Assembly (NCBI GenBank): GCA_944382785.1
Contig: CALWNO010000003.1
Location: forward strand, 1-64,000
Direction: 5' to 3'
DNA: 64,000 bases
Source: an uncultured Gemmiger sp.
GTDB lineage: Bacteria; Bacillota; Clostridia; Oscillospirales; Ruminococcaceae
Part shown: in pieces, positions 35,985 to 44,087 of the stretch
Numbering within the stretch: the stretch's first letter is position 1
Layout: each line of letters opens with the position of its first letter
Notes under the pieces: model-generated
Told to the model about the DNA's origin: nothing
Databases searched by the model: none
Seen by the model: only the letters and a program-made list of their open reading frames with translations
Made by a program: the position numbers and the translations under genes

Positions 35985-36947
35985 ATGGAAGTTGCAATTA
36001 GCGTGATCGTTCCTGTATACCAGGTCTTTGCCTATTTAGATCATTGTGTCCAGAGCTTGCTGGCACAGACTTTTTCCTGTTGGGAATTGATTTTGGTCGA
36101 TGACGGAAGCACTGACGGCAGCCTGGAGCTATGTCAGAGGTATGCCAAGCTGGATTCCCGCATACAGGTGCTCCATCAAAACAACGCGGGGGTTTCTGCC
36201 GCCCGTAACACCGGGCTTGTTGCCGCGCAGGGGCTCTGGATCGCTTTTGTGGATGCAGATGACTGGGTCGAACCAGAATATTTACAAAAACTGTATGAGC
36301 GGTGCAGCAGTGCACAGATTTCTCTGTGTGACGTTGACGACGGAGAATCACGTACTCTGGCGGAAGAAACCCTGTCTGTTGAGACCATCCGTACAACACC
36401 TTCCCGGTATGCACAGTTGCCCTACATCAACTATGTCTACAACAAACTGTTTTCCCGCAGCCTTCTTTTTCCCGAAGGGCCGCGGTTTGATGTGCACCGC
36501 AAACGCGGCGAGGATGCTGCCTTTGTCGCCGCCTGCCTTTTGCGGTGCCGTACCGTAGCGGTCTGCCCGGAAAAGCTGTACCATTACCGCGCCACCCCCG
36601 ATTCTGCCACCCACCACTTTTACGACGGCGTGTGCCGGGACGAAAAGAAGCTTTTCGGGGAGCAAAACGCGTTTTTCGACACAGCCCGCATGGATGCCAC
36701 CGAAACAGCCGCTTTTGCCCGCTGGCAGTACGGGAAAATCATTTCGGTGCTGCGGTACATTGCCCGGTATGCGCCGGACAGCAAAACCCGCACCCGGTAT
36801 ATCCGGGAGTTTCTGGCGGAGGGCGACATCTATACCGCCTTTGCAACCCTGCCGGAAGGAATCAGTGGCCGCAGCCTTCTGTATGCCTTTTTGACCAGAC
36901 GGCACCGTTTTTCTCTGCTGGGAGCAGCTCTTCGTCTGCTGGGGTGA
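35985..36947 (+). CDS. GT2 family glycosyltransferase
   Basis: The 320-residue protein has the GT-A motifs ISVIVPVYQVFAYLDHCVQSLLAQT, VDDGSTDGS and the metal site VDADDW. A C-terminal domain contains RGEDAAF, a common acceptor-side motif, then KIISVLRYIARYAPD. It is clearly a paralogue of the next gene. Start at 35985 has AAGGAA upstream; an earlier in-frame ATG (35952) lacks one. It probably adds a sugar to the growing lipid-linked glycan. Base composition is lower in GC at its 5' end than in the left arm. Confidence 0.87.
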   Translation: MEVAISVIVPVYQVFAYLDHCVQSLLAQTFSCWELILVDDGSTDGSLELCQRYAKLDSRIQVLHQNNAGVSAARNTGLVAAQGLWIAFVDADDWVEPEYLQKLYERCSSAQISLCDVDDGESRTLAEETLSVETIRTTPSRYAQLPYINYVYNKLFSRSLLFPEGPRFDVHRKRGEDAAFVAACLLRCRTVAVCPEKLYHYRATPDSATHHFYDGVCRDEKKLFGEQNAFFDTARMDATETAAFARWQYGKIISVLRYIARYAPDSKTRTRYIREFLAEGDIYTAFATLPEGISGRSLLYAFLTRRHRFSLLGAALRLLG

Positions 36948-37005
36948 GGGAGGTTTGCCTGCCCGGAGTATTTCGTATCCGTTCCCATAGACAAGGAGTG
37001 TTCCC

Positions 37006-37974
37006 ATGAAAGATCTGATTACCGTGGTGGTCCCTGTGTACAACTGCGCGCCCTATTTGGATGCCTGCCTGCAAAGTCTGCAGGCCCAGACCTGGCAGAA
37101 CTGGGAAGCCATCCTGGTAAACGACGGCAGCACCGACAACAGCCTGAGCATCTGCCAGGCCTACCGGGAAAAGGATTCCCGGTTTTCGGTGTTCCACCAG
37201 GAAAACGCCGGGGTCTGTGCCGCCCGGAATCTGGGCATCGACAACGCTTCCGGACAGTATCTTTGCTTTGTGGATGCGGACGACTGGGTGGAGCCCGCCT
37301 ACCTGGCCACGCTGCGCCAGATCATAGGGGATGCCCAGATGGCCGTCTGCGGCGTGGACTGTGACGACCCGGAGCCGCTGCAAACCGGGATCGTTCTTTT
37401 GGACACCATGCGGCACAAGCCTTCTCTGTATGCCAAAAACGTCTATTTGAATTATAGTGTCAACCGTCTGTACTGTACCAACATTTTACATGCCAACCAC
37501 CTGCGTATGCCCTCCGGCATGAAGCGCGGTGAGGACGTCACATTCCTGGCATCCTATTTTACCTGTTGCCGTTCTGTCGCCGTAACTGAACAGATTCTAT
37601 ACCATTACCGCTCCAACCAGTCTTCTGCCATGCATCGGTTTCAGCCGACGATCTGTGAGGACGAAATGGTGGTCATGCAACGGCAGTATGATTTTTTCCA
37701 CCCCAACGGCCCCAAAAGCCTGGAGGCCGAGGAGGAAGCGGCTTTTCAGCTCTGGCTCTTCGGCAAAATTCTTTCGATTTTGCGCTACATTTTGCAGTAC
37801 GCCCCGGATGCAGCGGTGTGCAAAGCCCAGGTCCGCCGCCTGCTGGAGTTTCCTCTGGCCCGGCGCACCATGCTGAACCCGCCCGCCGGTACCGGCAAGA
37901 AAGCCGCCCTGGCTGCTCTGCTCTTGCAGCTGCACGCTTGGGATGGGCTGATTCGGGTGCTGAAGAGCATGTAA
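37006..37974 (+). CDS. GT2 family glycosyltransferase, paralogue of the preceding gene
   Basis: The 322-residue protein has ITVVVPVYNCAPYLDACLQSLQAQT, VNDGSTDNS, VDADDWVEPAYL and KRGEDVTF, in the same order as its neighbour and with related C-terminal text (KILSILRYILQYAPD). The pair likely arose by duplication and may act on successive residues. SD AAGGAG lies upstream of the ATG. A terminator (38029-38072) follows, so these two genes form a short unit separate from the main right arm. Confidence 0.87.
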   Translation: MKDLITVVVPVYNCAPYLDACLQSLQAQTWQNWEAILVNDGSTDNSLSICQAYREKDSRFSVFHQENAGVCAARNLGIDNASGQYLCFVDADDWVEPAYLATLRQIIGDAQMAVCGVDCDDPEPLQTGIVLLDTMRHKPSLYAKNVYLNYSVNRLYCTNILHANHLRMPSGMKRGEDVTFLASYFTCCRSVAVTEQILYHYRSNQSSAMHRFQPTICEDEMVVMQRQYDFFHPNGPKSLEAEEEAAFQLWLFGKILSILRYILQYAPDAAVCKAQVRRLLEFPLARRTMLNPPAGTGKKAALAALLLQLHAWDGLIRVLKSM

Positions 37975-38028
37975 TGTTCTCGCCTTTTATGTTTTCACGC
38001 TGCAATTTTACCATTCCTAAAATTTGCC

Positions 38029-38072
38029 AAAAGACGGCAGCCCATGATGTAGGGACTGCCGTCTTTTTTGCT
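38029..38072 (+). terminator. terminator after the GT2 pair
   Basis: AAAAGACGGCAG (38029-38040) pairs with CTGCCGTCTTTT (38056-38067). An inner CCC/GGG pair extends the stem and more T residues follow. Confidence 0.88.
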
Positions 38073-38093
38073 TTTTCCTGGTCTGGGCTCTGC

Positions 38094-38122
38094 TTGCTTT
38101 CATTGATAGGATGTGTTAAAAT
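38094..38122 (+). promoter_or_regulatory. second promoter of the right glycan arm
   Basis: TTGCTT (38094-38099), 17 bases and TAAAAT (38117-38122) lie between the terminator and the GT4 gene. This would drive the long unit that carries the exporter and pseudaminate genes. Confidence 0.6.
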
Positions 38123-38231
38123 TTCAAGTAAGCATGCTGACTCGGCCCCACCATAAAAATGATCAGATTCATGTTGTTTGCGGGCTTTCCGGATTTCATG
38201 CTTACGGATATTCTGGGGGGGAGGGCACGCC

Positions 38232-39497
38232 ATGCGGATTTTATATGTCACGGCCTTTGCCTACCCCTACCCGGACGCCAATGTCAAAATTGCCCTGCGC
38301 CTGGCAGCGGAGATGAATCGCCGGGGTCATCGGGTGGAACTGCTGGCTCTGGCCAATGATCTGCCGCCGGCCCCTTCCATCCCGCTGAACGGCATCACAG
38401 TCCATCTTGCGATCCCAGCCTGGTGCCGCTTGGACACGCTTTTCAAAAAGAATCAGGGGAAACGTGCCAAAAAGGTACGGCACCTTTTGGCCTGTGCCCG
38501 GCATCCCGCCTGGGCTCTGGCTTTCGCTTCCCGCAAGGAGCCCAGAGCCGACCGCTTTGTGCAACGTCTGGAACTGCTGCGCCGCATGAAGCAGCTGGCA
38601 AAGCAAGGGAGCTGGGACGCCGTTCTCGTGCAGTGTCAGCCCTGTCTTGCCTGGGAACTGGCCCCCCACGCCTTTCACGGGTTGCCGCTGTACCTGCATC
38701 AGCTGGACCCCTTTGCGGATAATCTCCATTATCTGCCCTACCCGCGGAAGGTGGCTCTTCGCCGGGAGCGTTTTGTTCTGGATGCCGCAAGCCATATTTT
38801 TACCACCCCGCTGCTGGTCGCCGCCGGCGAGCAAGGCGAGTTGGGCGGTTACCTATCCAAAGCGACCGCTGTGGAGTTTCCCTGTCTGGTAGAGCCCTCC
38901 GGAGATCGCTGTGCTTCCCCGTTTCCCGCAGACGGAGCTTTGCGCCTGGTCTACACCGGGGTTTTGAACGATGAATACCGCAGCCCTGCCTGGCTGCTGG
39001 CACTGTGTGAAAAAGTATGGCAACAGGAGCCGCGGTTCCAGCTGCACATTTTCGGCACCAACCAGAGCGACTGCCTGCACACTGCACTGGGTCAGCCTCC
39101 CGCCTGGCTTTTCTACCACGGACAGATCCCGCCGGAGCAGGCGCAGGCTGCCACCCTGGCTGCGGATGCCCTGGTCAATCTGGGCAACACCTATCCCAAC
39201 ATGATGCCCAGTAAAATTCTGGATTATCTGGCCACCGGTCGTCCCATTGTCAACATCTGCAAGCTGGAAAATTGCCCGACTCTGCGCCTGACCGAGCACT
39301 ACCCCTTGGCGCTGAATCTTGCGGACGGCAGTGACATCCACAGCGCCGCTGCCGCTCTGCTTTCTTTTCTGCATACCAACGCCGGAAACAGACTTTCCTT
39401 CTCTCAGGTGGAAGCACTGTTTCCGCAGGCCACCCCCGCTTTTGTGGCAAGCCGGATGCTTGCTGTCATGGAATCTGATAAGGAGCATATACGCTGA
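38232..39497 (+). CDS. GT4-like glycosyltransferase (GT-B fold)
   Basis: The 421-residue protein opens with MRILYVTAFAYPYPDANVKIA, the GT-B N-terminal pattern. In its C-terminal half it has LVYTGVLNDEYRSPAWLLALCEKV, FYHGQIPPEQAQ and MMPSKILDYLATGRPIVN, the nucleotide-sugar binding region with the acidic residue replaced or shifted compared with classical E-x7-E. The family is typical for surface polysaccharide synthesis. Start 38232 has a G-rich ribosome site; the reading from 38178 has none. The stop lies one base before the Wzm-like ATG. Confidence 0.82.
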   Translation: MRILYVTAFAYPYPDANVKIALRLAAEMNRRGHRVELLALANDLPPAPSIPLNGITVHLAIPAWCRLDTLFKKNQGKRAKKVRHLLACARHPAWALAFASRKEPRADRFVQRLELLRRMKQLAKQGSWDAVLVQCQPCLAWELAPHAFHGLPLYLHQLDPFADNLHYLPYPRKVALRRERFVLDAASHIFTTPLLVAAGEQGELGGYLSKATAVEFPCLVEPSGDRCASPFPADGALRLVYTGVLNDEYRSPAWLLALCEKVWQQEPRFQLHIFGTNQSDCLHTALGQPPAWLFYHGQIPPEQAQAATLAADALVNLGNTYPNMMPSKILDYLATGRPIVNICKLENCPTLRLTEHYPLALNLADGSDIHSAAAALLSFLHTNAGNRLSFSQVEALFPQATPAFVASRMLAVMESDKEHIR

Positions 39498-39498
39498 T

Positions 39499-40344
39499 AT
39501 GGAAAAGCACGTGTATCAAACGGTCGTCGAACCCCGCAACGGCTGGTTCGACTTTCATCTGAAAGAAGTCTGGCGGTACCGGGACCTGGTCATGCTGTTC
39601 GTCAAGCGCGACTTCGTTTCCCAGTACAAGCAGACCATCCTGGGGCCTGCCTGGGCCGTGATCCAGCCCTTCTTCACCACCATCATGTTTTCCTTTATCT
39701 TCGGCAGCCTGGCCGGGCTGTCTGCCGACGGTGTTCCCAGCTTTATTTTCTACCTCAGCGGCACGGTGCTCTGGACCTACTTTGCCAACTGCATGACCAC
39801 CACCGCCAACACCTTTGTGGCCAACAGCAACATTCTGGGCAAGGTCTATTTTCCCCGTCTGGTCATGCCCATCTCGGTGGTGCTTTCCAAGCTGATTGCC
39901 TTTCTGATCCAGTACGCTTTCCTGTTGATTTTTGTGGTGATCTACACCGTGACCGACAGCGGCGTTCATCCCAACCTTTTTATCCTGATGACCCCTGTTC
40001 TGGTTCTGCAGCTGGCCATGCTGGGCCTTGGCTGCGGCATCATCGTGTCGGCGGTGACCACCAAATACCGGGACCTGGCCATGCTGGTGGTGTTCGGCAG
40101 CCAGCTGTGGATGTATGCCACCCCCATCGCTTATGACATGTCCATTATTCCGGCGCACCTGGTAAGCCTGTACATGCTCAACCCGGTCACGCCCATTGTC
40201 ATCCTGTTCCGGTATGCCTATCTGGGGATCGGCACCATTCAGTGGGGATATTACGCGCTGAGCTGGGTGGTCACTTTGCTGATCCTGCTGCTGGGCATCA
40301 TGCTGTTCAGCCGGGTGGAAAAGACTTTCATGGATACCGTTTGA
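39499..40344 (+). CDS. polysaccharide ABC-2 exporter permease (Wzm/TagG-like)
   Basis: The 281-residue protein has six membrane helices, an N-terminal amphipathic region (FHLKEVWRYRDLVMLFVKRDFVSQYKQT) and GPAWAVIQPFFTT, all standard for O-antigen/teichoic acid exporters. With the ATPase encoded next it would move a finished, lipid-linked glycan across the membrane. SD AAGGAG lies in the end of the preceding gene. This gives the locus a second export route besides the flippase of the left arm. Confidence 0.92.
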   Translation: MEKHVYQTVVEPRNGWFDFHLKEVWRYRDLVMLFVKRDFVSQYKQTILGPAWAVIQPFFTTIMFSFIFGSLAGLSADGVPSFIFYLSGTVLWTYFANCMTTTANTFVANSNILGKVYFPRLVMPISVVLSKLIAFLIQYAFLLIFVVIYTVTDSGVHPNLFILMTPVLVLQLAMLGLGCGIIVSAVTTKYRDLAMLVVFGSQLWMYATPIAYDMSIIPAHLVSLYMLNPVTPIVILFRYAYLGIGTIQWGYYALSWVVTLLILLLGIMLFSRVEKTFMDTV

Positions 40345-40360
40345 TTGAGGAGAAACAACT

Positions 40361-41647
40361 ATGAGTGAACCAATCATTAAAATCGAACATGTATCCAAGG
40401 AATACCGCCTGGGCACCATCGGCGGCGGCACCCTGAAGGGCGACCTGCAGAGCCTGATCGCCCGCATGCGCGGGCAGGAAGACCCCAACAGCCTGTTGGG
40501 CAGCGCGCCCGTTACCGGAGCAAATGACCGTTTTCTGGCTTTGGACGATGTATCCTTTGACGTGTATCCCGGTGAGGCCGTGGGCGTCATCGGGCGCAAC
40601 GGCGCCGGCAAAAGTACGCTGCTGAAGCTGCTTTCCCGTGTGACCGCCCCCAGCAAGGGCCGCATCTCCTTCGACGGACGCATTGCCAGTATGCTGGAGG
40701 TGGGTACCGGATTTCATCCCGAACTGACCGGCCGGGAAAATGTATATATGAACGGCGCCATTCTGGGCATGACCAAGGCCGAGATCGACCGCAAGTTTGA
40801 CCAGATCGTGGAATTTGCGGAGATGGAAAAGTTCATCGACACGCCGGTCAAGCGGTATTCCAGCGGCATGTATGTCAAGCTGGCCTTCAGTGTGGCCGCC
40901 CATCTGGACAGTGAGATCATGATCATGGACGAGGTCCTGGCCGTGGGTGATGCCAAGTTCCAGAAAAAATGTCTGGGCAAGATGGGGGATGAATCCACCA
41001 AGGCCGGCCGTACTATTTTGTATGTCAGCCACAACATGAACACCGTGCGCCAGCTGTGCACCCGGTGTGTGGTTCTCAGCCACGGACGCCTGATTTTTGA
41101 CGGTGATGTGGAAAAAGCCATCTCCATCTACCTGGATGAAGCCAAAAATCCGCTGACGCTGGACCACGATTTCACGGCGCAGCCGTCGCCCTCCCATGTC
41201 ACCGGTCTTGTAAAGATGATGGGCACGGAACTGTTGGAACTGACGTCTCCGCAGATTTCCATGCGTGACACCCTGAAGTTCCGTCTGACCTGGAAAACCG
41301 ACCTGACAGACCGGGAATTTTTTATTCGTGTGCTGTTTGTCACCGACACGGAAGCCCCCTGCGGAATGGCCATGTCGCCGGCACTTTCTTATACCCCCGG
41401 AGCGATCAATCAGACAGATTTTGAGCTGGACACTTCCACGCTGGCTCCGGGAGAATACCATCCCCAGATTGTTTTCTGTGAGATGGATTCCCATGGCCAG
41501 CAGACCCTGCACGATGCGGTTCCTTCTGCCCTAACCTTTGAAATTCTGTACGATGAACAGAAGCTGAATCATCTTGTCTGGAATAAGTGGTGGGGCCCCA
41601 TCTATCACCATCCAGTCAAGGTACTGAATCAGGAGACGCTGGCATGA
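40361..41647 (+). CDS. polysaccharide exporter ATPase with C-terminal glycan-recognition domain (Wzt-like)
   Basis: The 428-residue protein has Walker A GRNGAGKST (78-86), a signature of the Wzt type YSSGM (166-170) and Walker B IMDE (Asp190, Glu191). After about residue 265 it has a beta-rich C-terminal domain of about 160 residues (RDTLKFRLTWKTDLTDREF). In Wzt proteins this domain binds a terminal modification of the polymer before export. It follows the permease gene by 16 bases and its stop overlaps the next ATG. The extra domain predicts that a specific cap, perhaps made by enzymes of this locus, is the export signal. Confidence 0.92.
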   Translation: MSEPIIKIEHVSKEYRLGTIGGGTLKGDLQSLIARMRGQEDPNSLLGSAPVTGANDRFLALDDVSFDVYPGEAVGVIGRNGAGKSTLLKLLSRVTAPSKGRISFDGRIASMLEVGTGFHPELTGRENVYMNGAILGMTKAEIDRKFDQIVEFAEMEKFIDTPVKRYSSGMYVKLAFSVAAHLDSEIMIMDEVLAVGDAKFQKKCLGKMGDESTKAGRTILYVSHNMNTVRQLCTRCVVLSHGRLIFDGDVEKAISIYLDEAKNPLTLDHDFTAQPSPSHVTGLVKMMGTELLELTSPQISMRDTLKFRLTWKTDLTDREFFIRVLFVTDTEAPCGMAMSPALSYTPGAINQTDFELDTSTLAPGEYHPQIVFCEMDSHGQQTLHDAVPSALTFEILYDEQKLNHLVWNKWWGPIYHHPVKVLNQETLA

Positions 41648-42918
41648 AAATTCTGTGGCTGGTCAACATTATGATGCCTCAGGCGGCAGCTGCATTCGGA
41701 TTTTCCGCTCTGCCGCAAGGCGGCTGGATAGAGGGGCAGCTGTCCCGCCTGGACACCCGCACTCATCAAATGGTCATCTGCTGCTGTAGTGATTCCGCTC
41801 CTGCCTATGAGGGGCAGTGCGAGGTAAACGGCGTGCGCTATATTTCGGTTTCGTGCTCCGTGGAGGAACAGGAAACGAGATTTCGCGCACTTCTGGCAGC
41901 CGAACAGCCGGACGTCGTGCATGTTTTCGGCACGGAATACCCCCATTGTCTTGCCATGATGCGGGCTGCGGATCCAGCGCGGACCGTTATTTCGATTCAG
42001 GGCCTGGTGACCGCCTGCGGCGATGTGTATGACAGTGCCCTGCCGCCGGATCGGTTGTTGAGCCATCAGCTGCCGCGTTTTCTGCTCCCTCGATTTCACC
42101 TGCGTACGGTCCAGGAAGGGAAAGAAGCCTTTCTGCACCAGGGGAAAGCGGAGCGGGAAAGCCTGAGGCTGGCCCGATATGTCATGGGCCGCACCCATTG
42201 GGACCGTGCCCTGACGGAACTTTTCAATCCTGCCGCACAGTATTTCTACTGCGGCGAATTGCTGCGCAGCTGCTTTTACGAAGGTTCCCGCTGGTCGTAT
42301 GACCGGTGCCGTCCTCACACCATCTTCATCAGTCAGGCCAGTTACCCCATCAAGGGATTCCACCAGTTTTTGCACGCCCTGCCCTTGATTCTGGAGCGTT
42401 ATCCGGACACGCAGGTCCGGGTGGGCGGCCATTGGGAAAATTATCAGGATGTGCCCTCTTCCCTGCTGCACCGGCGGTATCGGGATGAGTACCAGGATTA
42501 TCTGTGTCAGCAGATCGCGGGAACGCCGCTGGCTTCTCACATTCGGTTTCTCGGAAATCTGGACGCCGAGGCCATGCGCACGGAATACCTGCAGGCCAAT
42601 GTATTTGTTTCCTGTTCTGTTTTGGAAAACTCTTCCAATTCTGTATGCGAAGCGCAGCTGCTGGGGACGCCGGTCGTATCTTCCAACGTAGGCGGCATTG
42701 CAGATTTGGTGGAGGACGGAAAGACCGGATTTCTGTATCCTTTTCACGAGATCCATATGCTTGCCTATTATGTCTGCCATGTTTTTGAGAAGCAGGATTC
42801 CCTGCAGGAGTTGTCCGCCGCAGCCGTTGCCATGGCACGCAAACGCCACGATCCTGCACAGGTAACCCGAACGCTTATGTCGATCTACCAAGCCATCATG
42901 GAGAAGGCAGCGCCTTGA
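41644..42918 (+). CDS. GT4 family glycosyltransferase
   Basis: The 424-residue GT-B protein starts MKILWLVNIMMPQ. It carries QPDVVHVFGTEYPH in the N-domain, and in the C-domain FISQASYPIKGFHQFLHALP and ENSSNSVCEAQLLGTPVVSSNVGGIADLV, the donor-binding E-x7-E-like motif of GT4 enzymes. ATG overlaps the stop of the Wzt-like gene. Donor and acceptor unknown; probably a retaining transferase working on the lipid-linked glycan in the cytoplasm. Confidence 0.9.
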   Translation: MKILWLVNIMMPQAAAAFGFSALPQGGWIEGQLSRLDTRTHQMVICCCSDSAPAYEGQCEVNGVRYISVSCSVEEQETRFRALLAAEQPDVVHVFGTEYPHCLAMMRAADPARTVISIQGLVTACGDVYDSALPPDRLLSHQLPRFLLPRFHLRTVQEGKEAFLHQGKAERESLRLARYVMGRTHWDRALTELFNPAAQYFYCGELLRSCFYEGSRWSYDRCRPHTIFISQASYPIKGFHQFLHALPLILERYPDTQVRVGGHWENYQDVPSSLLHRRYRDEYQDYLCQQIAGTPLASHIRFLGNLDAEAMRTEYLQANVFVSCSVLENSSNSVCEAQLLGTPVVSSNVGGIADLVEDGKTGFLYPFHEIHMLAYYVCHVFEKQDSLQELSAAAVAMARKRHDPAQVTRTLMSIYQAIMEKAAP

Positions 42919-42963
42919 CAGCGGCTGCCTCTTCCTTAAAAAAACAACGGGATGTGGTCCTCA

Positions 42964-44076
42964 ATGACAGCCATTTTTTGTGACAGCCCTTTTCAGTTGA
43001 TGTGTGCTGTGAATATTGCCCGGAATTATCTGCACGAGGACGGTTGTGTGCTCTTTCTCATGCGGGAAATGTACAATTCCCGGCAGAAATTTCTGGTGCA
43101 GGACAAAGACGGCTTTATAAAAAAGGTACACTATGTCCGCCGCACGCCCAAAAAATTGACCACACCCCACCGCAAGGCGGTTTCCCTCTGGTGCCGTCTT
43201 CGCCGGCTGGACCGGGAAAGCGCCCTGTATCTGCATCAGAATTTTTATGGACTCCCACCCTGGGAAACGTCTTTTACTTCGGTGATCTGTGACCGGTATG
43301 GCGTAGGTGCCGCGTATCTGCTGCGTTACCAAAACCGCAGCTGCCCTTTCTATATCATTGAAGAAGGCGTGGGGGAATACTTTGTTCCGCCCTGCCGGGG
43401 AGACCTGTTCACACTGCCTGTTTATTCAAGCACCTGCGCCAGTGTGTCCCGCCTGTATTTCTGGCCGGAATTTTTCCGGCAGCATTTTCCTGAAGTTGAC
43501 GCCCTTTCGGCGCCGCCTCTTTCCGCCCGGGATGCCGAGTACAATCAGTGTATTGATTCCCTCTTCGGCACCGGCGATATCAAACTGCCGCCGGCAAAAT
43601 GTATCTATTTCCATCAGCCTCTGGATGCACCCAGCCTGCCCAACGCCACGCCCGAATCCATTGCGGAATCGGTCCGGCGGGAGCAGAGCATTCTGCAGCT
43701 GCTGCAGAAAAAATACGGCGACCGTTTTTATATCAAACTGCATCCGCGGGATGACCCCAACGCCTTTTCAGAATACCGGCTTCTGCAAACGCAGGCCCCT
43801 TGGGAAAGCCTTTTGCATCACTTTCCCAATGTGAGCGACCTGGTTCTGCTTGGCATCAACACCACTGCGCTCTTGACGCCCAAAATGATGTACAACGCCG
43901 AGCCGGCGGTATTTTGCCTGGAGAGGCTGCTCAATCCCAACATTCTGGCCGGTTCTTCAACCAATTATTGTTCCATTTTCGAGTATATGCGTACCCGGTA
44001 TACCAATCCCGGTAAAGTCTGCATTCCGGACACCATGGAAGCGTTGATCTCTGCTTTGCAGAACACGCAGTATTGA
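42964..44076 (+). CDS. sialyltransferase/polysialyltransferase-like glycosyltransferase, candidate pseudaminyltransferase
   Basis: The 370-residue protein opens with IFCDSPFQLMCAVNIA, the C-x-S/T-P-x-Q-L pattern of GT52 and polysialyltransferase-type enzymes. It has FYIKLHPRDD, with the HP motif, and VLLGINTTALL in the C-domain. Such enzymes use CMP-nonulosonates. Its gene comes directly before pseC and within the unit that makes CMP-pseudaminic acid, so transfer of pseudaminate is a good hypothesis. Family membership is from remembered motifs and is not certain. Start uncertain: 42964 fits the family start, 42952 is also possible, neither with a clear ribosome site. Confidence 0.68.
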   Translation: MTAIFCDSPFQLMCAVNIARNYLHEDGCVLFLMREMYNSRQKFLVQDKDGFIKKVHYVRRTPKKLTTPHRKAVSLWCRLRRLDRESALYLHQNFYGLPPWETSFTSVICDRYGVGAAYLLRYQNRSCPFYIIEEGVGEYFVPPCRGDLFTLPVYSSTCASVSRLYFWPEFFRQHFPEVDALSAPPLSARDAEYNQCIDSLFGTGDIKLPPAKCIYFHQPLDAPSLPNATPESIAESVRREQSILQLLQKKYGDRFYIKLHPRDDPNAFSEYRLLQTQAPWESLLHHFPNVSDLVLLGINTTALLTPKMMYNAEPAVFCLERLLNPNILAGSSTNYCSIFEYMRTRYTNPGKVCIPDTMEALISALQNTQY

Positions 44077-44087
44077 GGAGGATAGCA

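Noticed and set aside
42906..42929. Small hairpin GGCAGC/GCTGCC after the GT4 gene as a terminator
   Set aside because: No T run follows on the plus strand and the gene order and direction continue; at most it may be a weak attenuator.
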